Source of the DNA: Candidatus Dojkabacteria bacterium UBA3081
GTDB taxonomy: Bacteria > Patescibacteriota > Dojkabacteria > SC72
Assembly (NCBI GenBank): GCA_002366615.1
Contig: DFBL01000018.1
Span: 5,462-12,858 of the forward strand
Reading direction: 5' to 3'
DNA: 7,397 bases
The translations under genes were made by a program, and so were the position numbers. The notes beneath the pieces were generated by a model. The model worked only from the letters and a program-made list of their open reading frames with translations. It ran no database searches and was not told the origin of the DNA. How positions within the stretch are numbered: the stretch's first letter is position 1; every line of letters begins with the position of its first letter. Positions 1 to 6,506 of this stretch are shown here, piece after piece.

Positions 1-2637
1 TATCAATTCGTAAGAGGATTTGAGAATCTAAAGATAATTGTATGTGATCATCATACCTCCTCTATTGAAAGTATAAGGTACTTCAAAGGTAAAGATGACG
101 TTGTAATGGTAAATCCTCAATGGGTAAGAGAGGGATATGAAGATACTTTTATCAAAGAGATGGAAGCTGCACTTATGCCAGATGAAGATGGTGAAATTGA
201 TGTTGAAGAAGTTAATAGGATCCAGAGAAAATATGTCTGCTATCCAGAATCCGATATTGTCGGTGCTGTAACCGCAACAAAAGTTATGAAACGAGTTATG
301 CAACTATTTGAGCCTGATTCAATTGTTAAAGCCCCTGCAGAAAAACTTTACTCTTTAGAGAGGAGAAAGAGAATCGAGAAATATGAAGAGATAGCTACCA
401 GGGTATGTTATTTAGAAAAAAAGAAAGAAACTAATTATAGATTTAGAGAAACAACCTTAAAAATTTCAGAGGATATTAACATTGAAATATCTCTAGAAGA
501 TCTCTGGCTAGAGTTAGAACCTTTACCAAAAGTAAAATCTCGTATTACAGAGATTCTTAACTCCTTACAATATAGTGCTGAGAAATTGGGTAAAAATAAT
601 AATAGGGTTGAAGCAATTTCATTGCTAAGAGATATAGAGAGGAATTGGCCAGTTACAATTTCAAACAAATCACATTTAGTAGATTCTATTCTAAATTCAA
701 AAATCAGTCTAAATGAATCGAATACTAACAGACATATTCAAAGAGTGACCACCTATATGGAGAATCAGTATAGAGATAGATTAAACTTGTTAAGATATTC
801 AAAAGAGCTTACTGATTCAGAACTACGCTTCTATCTTGATTATGCAAAGCAACTACCCAAATCTATATTTGAAATGGAAAGAGATGAGAAAGAAGAATAT
901 GTAAAACCATACGTTAGAATACTAGCCAGAGAAATAGAGAAAAGAACTTTTATCCAGGCTAATGAGAAATATTTCCAAGTAAAACTATTAGCTAAGGTTG
1001 AGGAATTAATTACTTCTAAAAAAAGTTTAAGAGATTTAAAGAAGGAGTTCTTTGATTTGATTGAGAAAGGATATAATGAATATGGTGGTGTACCAGCAAA
1101 TGATAAAACAGGAGAGATCCCTGATTTAAGAACAAAGGTTAGATATGAAGCAAACAAGATTTGGAATAGGACAATAAAAACATTGCTCATCCACGACAGA
1201 TTAGAGCCTGACATATTAAGAGGTCTTAATTCTTACTTTGAATATGGAAGACACGGTTTAGAATTTTTAGATCTTACTCAGGCTACCGCTACACTTGGAG
1301 ATGGGGGCTCTGTTGGTATAGATGGTGGATTAGAAAATAGAGCCATAGTTAAATCAGGAATGAATGCTATAGAGAGATTTGCAGATGACTATTGGGATGC
1401 TAAAAGTGAACAAGAGAAAGCAGAAATCAAAAGGATCCAACCAGAGATATTAAGATTAGTTAGAACCTCCCTTCGAGGAACACATATTAAATCCATTAAC
1501 TGGAATCTATCAAGATTACTAACTCATGGTGTCTCTGCCTTTGTCAACTCAATGTACAGACGTGCAAAAGAGGAGAGACCAGGAAGAGCAAAAGAGTTCT
1601 GGAAAGAAGCAGCTGACTTTTGTGTACTAAGATCCGATAACGAGAGCAATAGAAGACACAGGCATACATTAACATATGCTCAAGAGGTATCAGTTGAAAG
1701 GAGAGAAGAACTTTTGCAAAAGATAGTAAAAGACTTAGAGTCTGGATATGATGAATTAGATAGCCCCATTATCATAACTAAACTTGAAGGTCGAAAATAT
1801 GTTGACCCTATTAAAGGTTTAAGAGGATTAATAGCAGGAGAGTTAACAGATAGATATGACAAACCAGCTATGGTTGTGGTAGAAGAAAAAAAAGAGAGTG
1901 ATAAAAATCCTGGAAGATACAGTGTCTCTTTCAGACTACCTGCAGAGGGCAATATCGCAACAGATATGGTTCAACTAAGCCTTAAGATGAATCCCAAAGA
2001 TGGGATTAGTATATTAGGTCATGGAGGTCATCCACAAGCATCAGGAGGAACTTGGGAGGTAACGGGTGGTATTGATAAGCTACATGAAGTATTAGATCCA
2101 ATATTTTCTGATTTCAAACAAACAAACCCAGATGCAGGAATAGTTAAGATAGAGAAAGTTATAGAAAAAGCAACTAAAGAAATAGAACAAGATGGATGGG
2201 ATAATGCTCAAACATTTAAAGAGTATATTAATGCCTTTGATATAGCAGATACCATAGCAACTCATATGTATAAACAGAGTAATCCATATGGGAGTGATAT
2301 GCCCCCCCTTATACTTGAATTTGAGGATTTAACAATAGTAAGTATTTCCAGAGGAACCAAAAATGATGGAGGGGAGTATTACAGTGTACAGGTCAGAGAT
2401 AAGAGAGGAAATACAAAAACTATGAGATTATTCAAAGACCTAGAAGATTTAAGCGGAATTCAAAGAGGAGATACCCTTACTCTTAGAGCTCAACCAATAA
2501 TGAGATTAAGAGCCCTAGAGGCTTGTAACTTAAGATACAAACTAAATGAAACCTTCGAGCCAAATGTTATAACAGGCCCCTTATCAAGACCTAAACTAGA
2601 TATTGTTAAAATAGTTGATATCAAGGGAGCTTTTTAA
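1..2637 (+). CDS. recJ: RecJ-like single-strand DNA exonuclease, DHH/DHHA1 family (5' end outside window)
   Basis: The frame is open from base 1, so the gene begins upstream; the ATG at 106 is internal. There are 878 visible residues. RecJ family enzymes degrade single-stranded DNA 5'-3' in recombination and mismatch repair, using a two-metal DHH active site. Seen here: CDHH (residues 15-18), VNP (37-39), a GAVTATKV helix (88-95), LDLTQATATLGD ending in the second-metal Asp (423-434), GLENR (443-447), GLRGLIAGEL (606-615), the DHHA1 signature GHGGHPQASGG (673-683), and a C-terminal beta-rich stretch (about 770-835) that fits the RecJ OB fold. N-terminal motifs I and II lie outside the window. 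Between residues about 105 and 420 is a charged, helix-rich region of about 300 residues where ordinary RecJ has only a few dozen; the usual PRINAAGR-like motif is not recognisable. The gene ends in TAA, 29 bp from the convergent neighbour. RecJ-like is firm; activity is inferred. Confidence 0.88.
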   Translation, partial: YQFVRGFENLKIIVCDHHTSSIESIRYFKGKDDVVMVNPQWVREGYEDTFIKEMEAALMPDEDGEIDVEEVNRIQRKYVCYPESDIVGAVTATKVMKRVMQLFEPDSIVKAPAEKLYSLERRKRIEKYEEIATRVCYLEKKKETNYRFRETTLKISEDINIEISLEDLWLELEPLPKVKSRITEILNSLQYSAEKLGKNNNRVEAISLLRDIERNWPVTISNKSHLVDSILNSKISLNESNTNRHIQRVTTYMENQYRDRLNLLRYSKELTDSELRFYLDYAKQLPKSIFEMERDEKEEYVKPYVRILAREIEKRTFIQANEKYFQVKLLAKVEELITSKKSLRDLKKEFFDLIEKGYNEYGGVPANDKTGEIPDLRTKVRYEANKIWNRTIKTLLIHDRLEPDILRGLNSYFEYGRHGLEFLDLTQATATLGDGGSVGIDGGLENRAIVKSGMNAIERFADDYWDAKSEQEKAEIKRIQPEILRLVRTSLRGTHIKSINWNLSRLLTHGVSAFVNSMYRRAKEERPGRAKEFWKEAADFCVLRSDNESNRRHRHTLTYAQEVSVERREELLQKIVKDLESGYDELDSPIIITKLEGRKYVDPIKGLRGLIAGELTDRYDKPAMVVVEEKKESDKNPGRYSVSFRLPAEGNIATDMVQLSLKMNPKDGISILGHGGHPQASGGTWEVTGGIDKLHEVLDPIFSDFKQTNPDAGIVKIEKVIEKATKEIEQDGWDNAQTFKEYINAFDIADTIATHMYKQSNPYGSDMPPLILEFEDLTIVSISRGTKNDGGEYYSVQVRDKRGNTKTMRLFKDLEDLSGIQRGDTLTLRAQPIMRLRALEACNLRYKLNETFEPNVITGPLSRPKLDIVKIVDIKGAF

Positions 2638-2666
2638 AGATAAGCTGGGATAAAATAATAGTAATC

Positions 2667-3053
2667 CTAATACTGTCTTAACCTAACTCTCTCCTTATAA
2701 TTATCATGTAAACTAATATCTACAACTTTTACTTTAGGAGATTCAAAACTGATTCTAAACGATTCCCCATTTAATTTAATATCTCTAGAAAGTACTCTCA
2801 AGTCCTTAACCTCTTTCGGTTCATTTTCAATTATTGATTCCCCCTTCTTTATTAGCTTCTTAACTACATTAGAATCTTTCATATTAATACTGTTAAGGGC
2901 ATCTTGCCATTTCAAGTTCTCTGCTCCACCTAAATACTTAATCTCAAACAGATTCATTTGCTCTCGGTTATTCTCCTTAGTAAAAGCAAAACACCTATCA
3001 GATTCATTTACTTTTGGTTCATAGTAAACCATATACTTACTATTATCTACCAC
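2667..3053 (-). CDS. Hypothetical protein, 128 aa, uncertain 5' end
   Basis: I do not recognise this protein. From the GTG at 3051-3053 it is 128 residues, soluble and charged, with no membrane segment or signal peptide. It has a Lys/Glu-rich helical middle (residues about 60-85) followed by a beta-like C-terminal part (RVLSRDIKLNGESFRISFES) and ends in TAG. The GTG has only a weak GAAGAG upstream, and an internal ATG lies at codon 8. The same frame stays open for 25 codons upstream with protein-like sequence (including FNLLPSEEL) but no ATG, GTG or TTG, until an in-frame TAA at 3126-3128. Beyond that TAA a GTG at 3147-3149 is in the same frame, just after the stop of the upstream gene. The true start is therefore unresolved. 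It is last in a run of four minus-strand genes and converges on recJ. Confidence 0.6.
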   Translation of the reverse strand: MVDNSKYMVYYEPKVNESDRCFAFTKENNREQMNLFEIKYLGGAENLKWQDALNSINMKDSNVVKKLIKKGESIIENEPKEVKDLRVLSRDIKLNGESFRISFESPKVKVVDISLHDNYKERVRLRQY

Positions 3054-3153
3054 GAGCTCTTCGCTTGGTAATAGATTAAATAGGGTTGGTTCTTTAAATT
3101 CTGAAAAATCGTTTCGTATATTTATTTAGGATAATATATTAAATATCACAAAG

Positions 3154-3696
3154 TTATTCCTTCAAACTATCAAATACAATATCGATAATCTCAGAAAGCT
3201 CCTCCTCTGATACTGTCTTAGTTGGGTTTGAAGAAAGATTCATTCTATTTCTATGCTCTTCTACTAGTTCTCCTGAAGGTAGTAAATCCCTATACCCATA
3301 TCTATCTACTCTCTTCTCTTTTATCCTCCTGTTTACCCCCTCTAAATGATACTCAAAACCGGCTTTATCATTTCCAAACAATCTCCTAATGCTCTCTGCA
3401 TTAACTATTTCTCCACAAACAATAAACGTGGTCATCAACATAGCTCTGAACTTAGGCTTAACATCACCAGCAGCCTCTATTCCATCTCTAGTATTGTAAA
3501 ACCATTCCTTGGGTAATCTTACACCTAGCTTCTCTACGTATGCCCTCTTTTGTTTATCATAAGTGTCTTTATACGAAGTTTTTCCCTCCCCTTCATAGGG
3601 TATTATCGGTAAATCCTCTAAACCCTCAAAATCCTCTGCTCTAAAATATTGAGCTTCTAATCTTTCAGTTGAAACTCTTTTTTTTTCAATACTCAT
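3154..3696 (-). CDS. Hypothetical protein, 180 aa, possible winged-helix segment
   Basis: Not recognised at family level. The 180-residue product is acidic at both ends, with no signal peptide or membrane segment. Residues about 83-128 run from a hydrophobic helix (RAMLMTTFIVCGEIVNAESI) through RRLFGNDKAGFEYHLEGVNRRIKEK. This helix, GxIVNAESIRRLFG and later NRRIKEK spacing resembles a winged helix-turn-helix of the OmpR C-terminal type, so DNA binding is possible but unproven. The Glu-rich tail (residues 160-180) looks like an amphipathic helix. The start is the ATG at 3694-3696. It has no Shine-Dalgarno sequence, but an extended -10 (TGATATAAT) lies at 3725-3733, giving a predicted leader of about 22 nt. 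Codons 4-7 contain an A9 run. Stop is TAA; the gap to the next gene downstream is 100 nt, and to the gene upstream 72 nt. Confidence 0.68.
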   Translation of the reverse strand: MSIEKKRVSTERLEAQYFRAEDFEGLEDLPIIPYEGEGKTSYKDTYDKQKRAYVEKLGVRLPKEWFYNTRDGIEAAGDVKPKFRAMLMTTFIVCGEIVNAESIRRLFGNDKAGFEYHLEGVNRRIKEKRVDRYGYRDLLPSGELVEEHRNRMNLSSNPTKTVSEEELSEIIDIVFDSLKE

Positions 3697-3724
3697 ATAA
3701 CTAAATACTCAATTTAACCCCTAT

Positions 3725-3733
3725 ATTATATCA
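3725..3733 (-). promoter_or_regulatory. Extended -10 promoter of the 180-aa gene
   Basis: TGATATAAT on the minus strand is a perfect TGnTATAAT extended -10 with no clear -35. The expected start lies about 7 nt downstream, leaving a leader of about 22 nt with no Shine-Dalgarno sequence before the ATG at 3696. Confidence 0.62.
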
Positions 3734-3768
3734 AGAAATACACCTACAATACAGAATAATCTTAAATG

Positions 3769-4257
3769 TTAACTAGTTCTACTAAGCACATTATCATAGA
3801 AATCCTTAACCCCCTCAGGAATATTTATTCCAGATACTCCAATAGTAACAAGAATGGCTTCCAATGGGATAAACCCTTTGTTTATCCTGTTCCTAACAGG
3901 TTTTCTCCACTCACTAATTAATATATTCTCAACCAATTCACCATCACTTACCTCCACTATTTTTTGAATAGATTCTGTTAACAAACCATAACTAAGATAC
4001 CCACTACACGATGTATTAAACTGAGTTAAACCGTATTTTGTTAACACAATATACCTGTAGTTAGGCAATATCTCTTTCTCTTCTTTAGGTATTAATACAT
4101 CATTGAATAGAACAGCAACCTTAACACCATCCTCAAGAAAAACCTCTTTAAAAACCTTAGGATAATCATTTAAAACCCTATCAACATATTCCTGGTTGTG
4201 TAGCTCATAAGTATCTCTACTAAAATCAATTCCACCCCCTATCAATTTCGTATTCAT
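3769..4257 (-). CDS. Hypothetical protein, 162 aa
   Basis: No family recognised. The 162-residue product has alternating charged and Val/Ile-rich stretches, which suggests a soluble alpha/beta fold. Examples are GVKVAVLFNDVLIP (about 44-57), YRYIVLTKYGL (about 67-77) and GFIPLEAILVTIGVSGINIP (about 128-147). There is no signal peptide, and the last hydrophobic stretch is too broken to be a convincing membrane helix. The start is the ATG at 4255-4257. An extended -10 (TGATATACT) at 4267-4275 predicts transcription starting about 3 nt before it, and there is no Shine-Dalgarno sequence. It begins 42 nt after the stop of the methyltransferase gene on the same strand and is followed after 72 nt by the 180-aa gene. 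Co-transcription from the methyltransferase promoter is also possible. Stop is TAA. Confidence 0.7.
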   Translation of the reverse strand: MNTKLIGGGIDFSRDTYELHNQEYVDRVLNDYPKVFKEVFLEDGVKVAVLFNDVLIPKEEKEILPNYRYIVLTKYGLTQFNTSCSGYLSYGLLTESIQKIVEVSDGELVENILISEWRKPVRNRINKGFIPLEAILVTIGVSGINIPEGVKDFYDNVLSRTS

Positions 4258-4266
4258 TGTGAGACG

Positions 4267-4275
4267 AGTATATCA
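4267..4275 (-). promoter_or_regulatory. Extended -10 promoter of the 162-aa gene
   Basis: TGATATACT on the minus strand matches the TGnTATAAT extended -10 with one mismatch. No good -35 is visible at 16-18 bp. The predicted RNA start is about 3 nt before the ATG at 4257, so the mRNA would be nearly leaderless. The 12-mer TATGATATACTC (4266-4277) recurs exactly in front of the helicase gene at 5148-5159 on the plus strand. Confidence 0.6.
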
Positions 4276-4299
4276 TAAAAGGGTAATATATCGGGATAT

Positions 4300-5067
4300 C
4301 TAACCCCTCTTTCTAATATCAAAAACCTCAGGAAGCAATCCCCCTTCATTTACCCTTAATACGGATTTAACCCTCCACTGCTCTTTTTTAAATACCTCTC
4401 TTAAAAGTTTCTTTTCCTGTGTTAAAAGTATCAACTTCCCCTTCTTTCTTAATATCCTTTTAGCACAAACCTCCAACCCAATATATGCCTGTATATTTTC
4501 ATCATGAGTACCTACTCTAATACCAAATGGGAGATTACTTAAAAAAACATCTACATTCCTTTTGTTTAATTTCACATCTCGAACACCACTTTTAAATATC
4601 ATATATCTATCTATATCAATATTCGCTTCTTTAAAATTCTCTTTACTCTTTTCAATTGCACTACCCTTAATATCAGAACATATTACTCTCTTTACATTAA
4701 ACTCCTCTAAAGCTGTAATAGGGAGGGTACTTGCACCACAGAAAGGATCATATACAATATCTTGCTCCCTTAATTGCCCTATCATACACATTATGTATGC
4801 AAGTGAAGGATTAATACCTGCAGATACATATTTTACCCTCCATTCTCTTTTAGAAAGATCAAGTCTTTCTTCTTTCTCATTTATGATTCCAACTGGAGAG
4901 AGTAAATTTCTAAATTCTTCAATATCTGAAATATCTGTATTAAACTTCAACGAGGAACTATCCTGTTTGACAATATCTGCCTTAGGATATTTCTCTAACA
5001 ATTCTCTAGCTATATACTCTCGTGTACCCTCTAAGAAAAGTAATTTGTAATTTGATTTTCTATTCAT
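4300..5067 (-). CDS. SAM-dependent RNA methyltransferase, UPF0020/Trm14-like, compact
   Basis: A class I S-adenosylmethionine methyltransferase of the group that modifies the guanine N2 position in tRNA or rRNA (COG0116/COG1041 relatives such as Trm14, TrmN and RlmL). Seen: a REWRV..SAGINPSLAYIM entry segment (75-93), SAM motif I as DPFCGAST (107-114), the ribose-binding acidic residue in CSDI (D132), the catalytic NPPY-type motif as NLPFG (178-182), and a C-terminal GGLLPEVFDIRKR strand typical of the family. Only about 75 residues precede the catalytic domain, against about 150 or more in relatives with a full THUMP domain, so the RNA-binding part is reduced or highly divergent. I chose the ATG at 5065-5067, not the upstream one at 5107-5109. 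A CTGACA-17-TATAAT promoter ends exactly 7 nt before it, making the upstream ATG untranscribed from that promoter. Stop is TAG. Substrate is unknown. Confidence 0.82.
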   Translation of the reverse strand: MNRKSNYKLLFLEGTREYIARELLEKYPKADIVKQDSSSLKFNTDISDIEEFRNLLSPVGIINEKEERLDLSKREWRVKYVSAGINPSLAYIMCMIGQLREQDIVYDPFCGASTLPITALEEFNVKRVICSDIKGSAIEKSKENFKEANIDIDRYMIFKSGVRDVKLNKRNVDVFLSNLPFGIRVGTHDENIQAYIGLEVCAKRILRKKGKLILLTQEKKLLREVFKKEQWRVKSVLRVNEGGLLPEVFDIRKRG

Positions 5068-5073
5068 CACCAG

Positions 5074-5102
5074 ATTATACAATCTGATTATACAATTGTC
5101 AG
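5074..5102 (-). promoter_or_regulatory. Sigma70-type promoter of the methyltransferase gene (leaderless)
   Basis: On the minus strand, CTGACA (5097-5102, one mismatch to TTGACA) is separated by exactly 17 bp from a perfect TATAAT (5074-5079). Six bases (CTGGTG) then lead into the ATG at 5067, so the expected transcription start falls on or next to the A of that ATG. A perfect 11-bp direct repeat, ATTGTATAATC, occurs at 5086-5096 and 5073-5083 with a 13-bp period; the second copy contains the -10. The repeat could be an operator or simply a spare -10. Confidence 0.78.
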
Positions 5103-5149
5103 TTAACATATTCGTTATAAAATTCTAATTAGGCCTTTTCATATATCTA

Positions 5150-5158
5150 TGATATACT
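5150..5158 (+). promoter_or_regulatory. Extended -10 promoter, probably of the DEAD-box helicase
   Basis: TGATATACT on the plus strand (within the 12-mer TATGATATACTC at 5148-5159) is an extended -10 without a recognisable -35. It would start RNA near 5165 and give a leader of about 112 nt that includes the hairpin at 5228-5252. A second, weaker candidate is TAAAAT at 5255-5260, which would give a leader of about 10 nt. I cannot decide between them. Confidence 0.45.
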
Positions 5159-5227
5159 CATAGCTGTTTGATTAGATTTAAACGAAATAATCGCCTCATA
5201 TCCATATTAGGTTAAACATTTTTTATA

Positions 5228-5252
5228 TTCGGTTACCTCTATTAAAACCGAA
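5228..5252 (+). repeat. Inverted repeat / hairpin ahead of the helicase gene
   Basis: TTCGGTT (5228-5234) and AACCGAA (5246-5252) are a perfect 7-bp inverted repeat around an 11-nt loop, ending 24 nt before the helicase ATG. Two further pairs form outside one mismatch. It is followed by A-rich sequence, not a T run, so it is not a rho-independent terminator. It could be a leader RNA hairpin or a repressor operator. Confidence 0.55.
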
Positions 5253-5276
5253 AATAAAATAAGTGTTAACTAAATC

Positions 5277-6497
5277 ATGGGAAATAATTCCAAGTATAAT
5301 TACAGCCGTAATAAAAATTACAGCAAAAGAAGGTCGTCTTACAGAAGCTCCTCATATAGCAATAGCAGGAGAGGAAGAGGATACAACAGAAGTGGGAGTA
5401 AGATAAGTATAAGTCAGTTAATAGCAAAAGCTGAGTATGAAGATCTACCAAGTATATATGTACTAGATCACAATCTCATGGAATTTGATATTAGTGATGA
5501 AATAAAAAGAAATATAAAATTCAAAAAGTACACTAGCCCTACTAAGATACAATTCGAAGCTATACCACAAATATTAAATGGTAGAGATATATTAGGAATG
5601 GCAAGTACTGGATCAGGTAAGACAGCAGCCTTTTTAATACCTATGATCAATAAGTGTGTTTTGGATAAAAAACAGAGAGTATTAATTGTAGTACCAACTA
5701 GAGAACTAGCTATGCAAATACAAGATGAATTTGTCCAGTTAGCTAGAAATACAGGACTAAGGTCAGTATTAATAATGGGAGGAAATAGTATGAGAACACA
5801 AATCTCAATACTTAGAAGAGAACCTGCATTTGTTATTGCTACACCGGGAAGATTAAAAGATTTAATGGAAAGAAAAGCCATCAACCTATTAAAAATAAAC
5901 AATGTCATATTAGACGAAGTAGATAGGATGCTTGATATGGGCTTTATAAACGATATTAGATATATAACTTCCCAGTTAAGTGATAATAAACAATCTCTTT
6001 TCTTCTCTGCAACACTAAACAACAAGGCTGAGCAAATTGCACAAGCTTTACTTAAAAAACCAATAAGAATTGAGATAAAAGCACAAGCTAAAGGGAAAAA
6101 TGTTGATCAGGATGTTGTAAGAATTAAGAATGGAGAAAACAAATTTAATGTACTTTGTGATTACATATCAAAAGATGAATTTGAAAAAGTTTTAGTATTT
6201 ACAAGAACTAAAAGAGGAGCAGATACTCTCTCTAGAAGATTAGCAGACAAAGGAGTTAAGGTAGGAGCTTTACACGGAGATAAGAGACAATCTAAAAGAA
6301 CAAAGATAATAAATGCCTTTAAAAAAGATTACTTTAATATATTGGTAGCTACAGATGTAGCCTCAAGAGGATTAGATATTAACAATATTAGTCATGTAAT
6401 AAACTATGATATACCTCAAAACTATGATGATTACATACATCGTATTGGAAGAACAGGAAGAGCTGGTAAAAAAGGTTATGCTCTTACCTTTGTTTAA
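5277..6497 (+). CDS. DEAD-box ATP-dependent RNA helicase, RhlE-like, with DEVD motif II
   Basis: An ATP-dependent RNA helicase that unwinds short duplexes in ribosome assembly, RNA decay or cold adaptation. Visible in order: Ser/Arg/Tyr-rich basic low-complexity tail (1-45), Q motif (F82 to Q92), Walker A ASTGSGKT (109-116), PTREL (140-144), TPGR (189-192), motif II as DEVD (213-216) where the family normally has DEAD, SAT (244-246), VFTRTKR (307-313), ATDVASRGLDI (358-368) and HRIGRTGRAG (388-397). All catalytic motifs are intact; Ala to Val in motif II does not remove the DE pair. The protein stops 9 residues after motif VI at GYALTFV, lacking the usual last helix and any C-terminal tail. 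The start is firm because TAA lies two codons upstream in frame. There is no Shine-Dalgarno sequence. It ends 9 nt from the convergent HAD gene. RhlE-like DEAD-box is certain; the exact paralogue is not. Confidence 0.94.
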   Translation: MGNNSKYNYSRNKNYSKRRSSYRSSSYSNSRRGRGYNRSGSKISISQLIAKAEYEDLPSIYVLDHNLMEFDISDEIKRNIKFKKYTSPTKIQFEAIPQILNGRDILGMASTGSGKTAAFLIPMINKCVLDKKQRVLIVVPTRELAMQIQDEFVQLARNTGLRSVLIMGGNSMRTQISILRREPAFVIATPGRLKDLMERKAINLLKINNVILDEVDRMLDMGFINDIRYITSQLSDNKQSLFFSATLNNKAEQIAQALLKKPIRIEIKAQAKGKNVDQDVVRIKNGENKFNVLCDYISKDEFEKVLVFTRTKRGADTLSRRLADKGVKVGALHGDKRQSKRTKIINAFKKDYFNILVATDVASRGLDINNISHVINYDIPQNYDDYIHRIGRTGRAGKKGYALTFV

Positions 6498-6506
6498 ATA
6501 TCTAAA

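Noticed and set aside
106..108. ATG at 106 as the start of the RecJ-like gene
   Set aside because: The frame is open to base 1 and encodes the family's DHH motif at 46-54, so the ATG is internal.
840..1952. Minus-strand open frames opposite the RecJ-like gene (840-1214 and 1680-1952)
   Set aside because: They are antisense to a continuous coding frame, with no promoter or recognisable product.
2302..2308. C7 run in the RecJ-like gene as a frameshift site
   Set aside because: The frame continues unchanged with family-like sequence on both sides.
2626..2647. AGCTT...AAGCT stem at the end of recJ as a terminator
   Set aside because: Only 5 bp, it overlaps the stop codon and is not followed by a T run.
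4562..5050. Plus-strand open frame of 162 codons opposite the methyltransferase
   Set aside because: It is antisense to a gene with clear motifs; its Ser/Leu/Ile-rich composition is the shadow of the real frame.
5107..5109. Upstream ATG as the start of the methyltransferase
   Set aside because: It lies upstream of a near-consensus promoter whose transcription start coincides with the ATG at 5067, and the extra 14 residues do not look family-like.
5468..6025. Minus-strand open frame of 185 codons opposite the helicase
   Set aside because: It is antisense to the conserved helicase motifs and has shadow composition.
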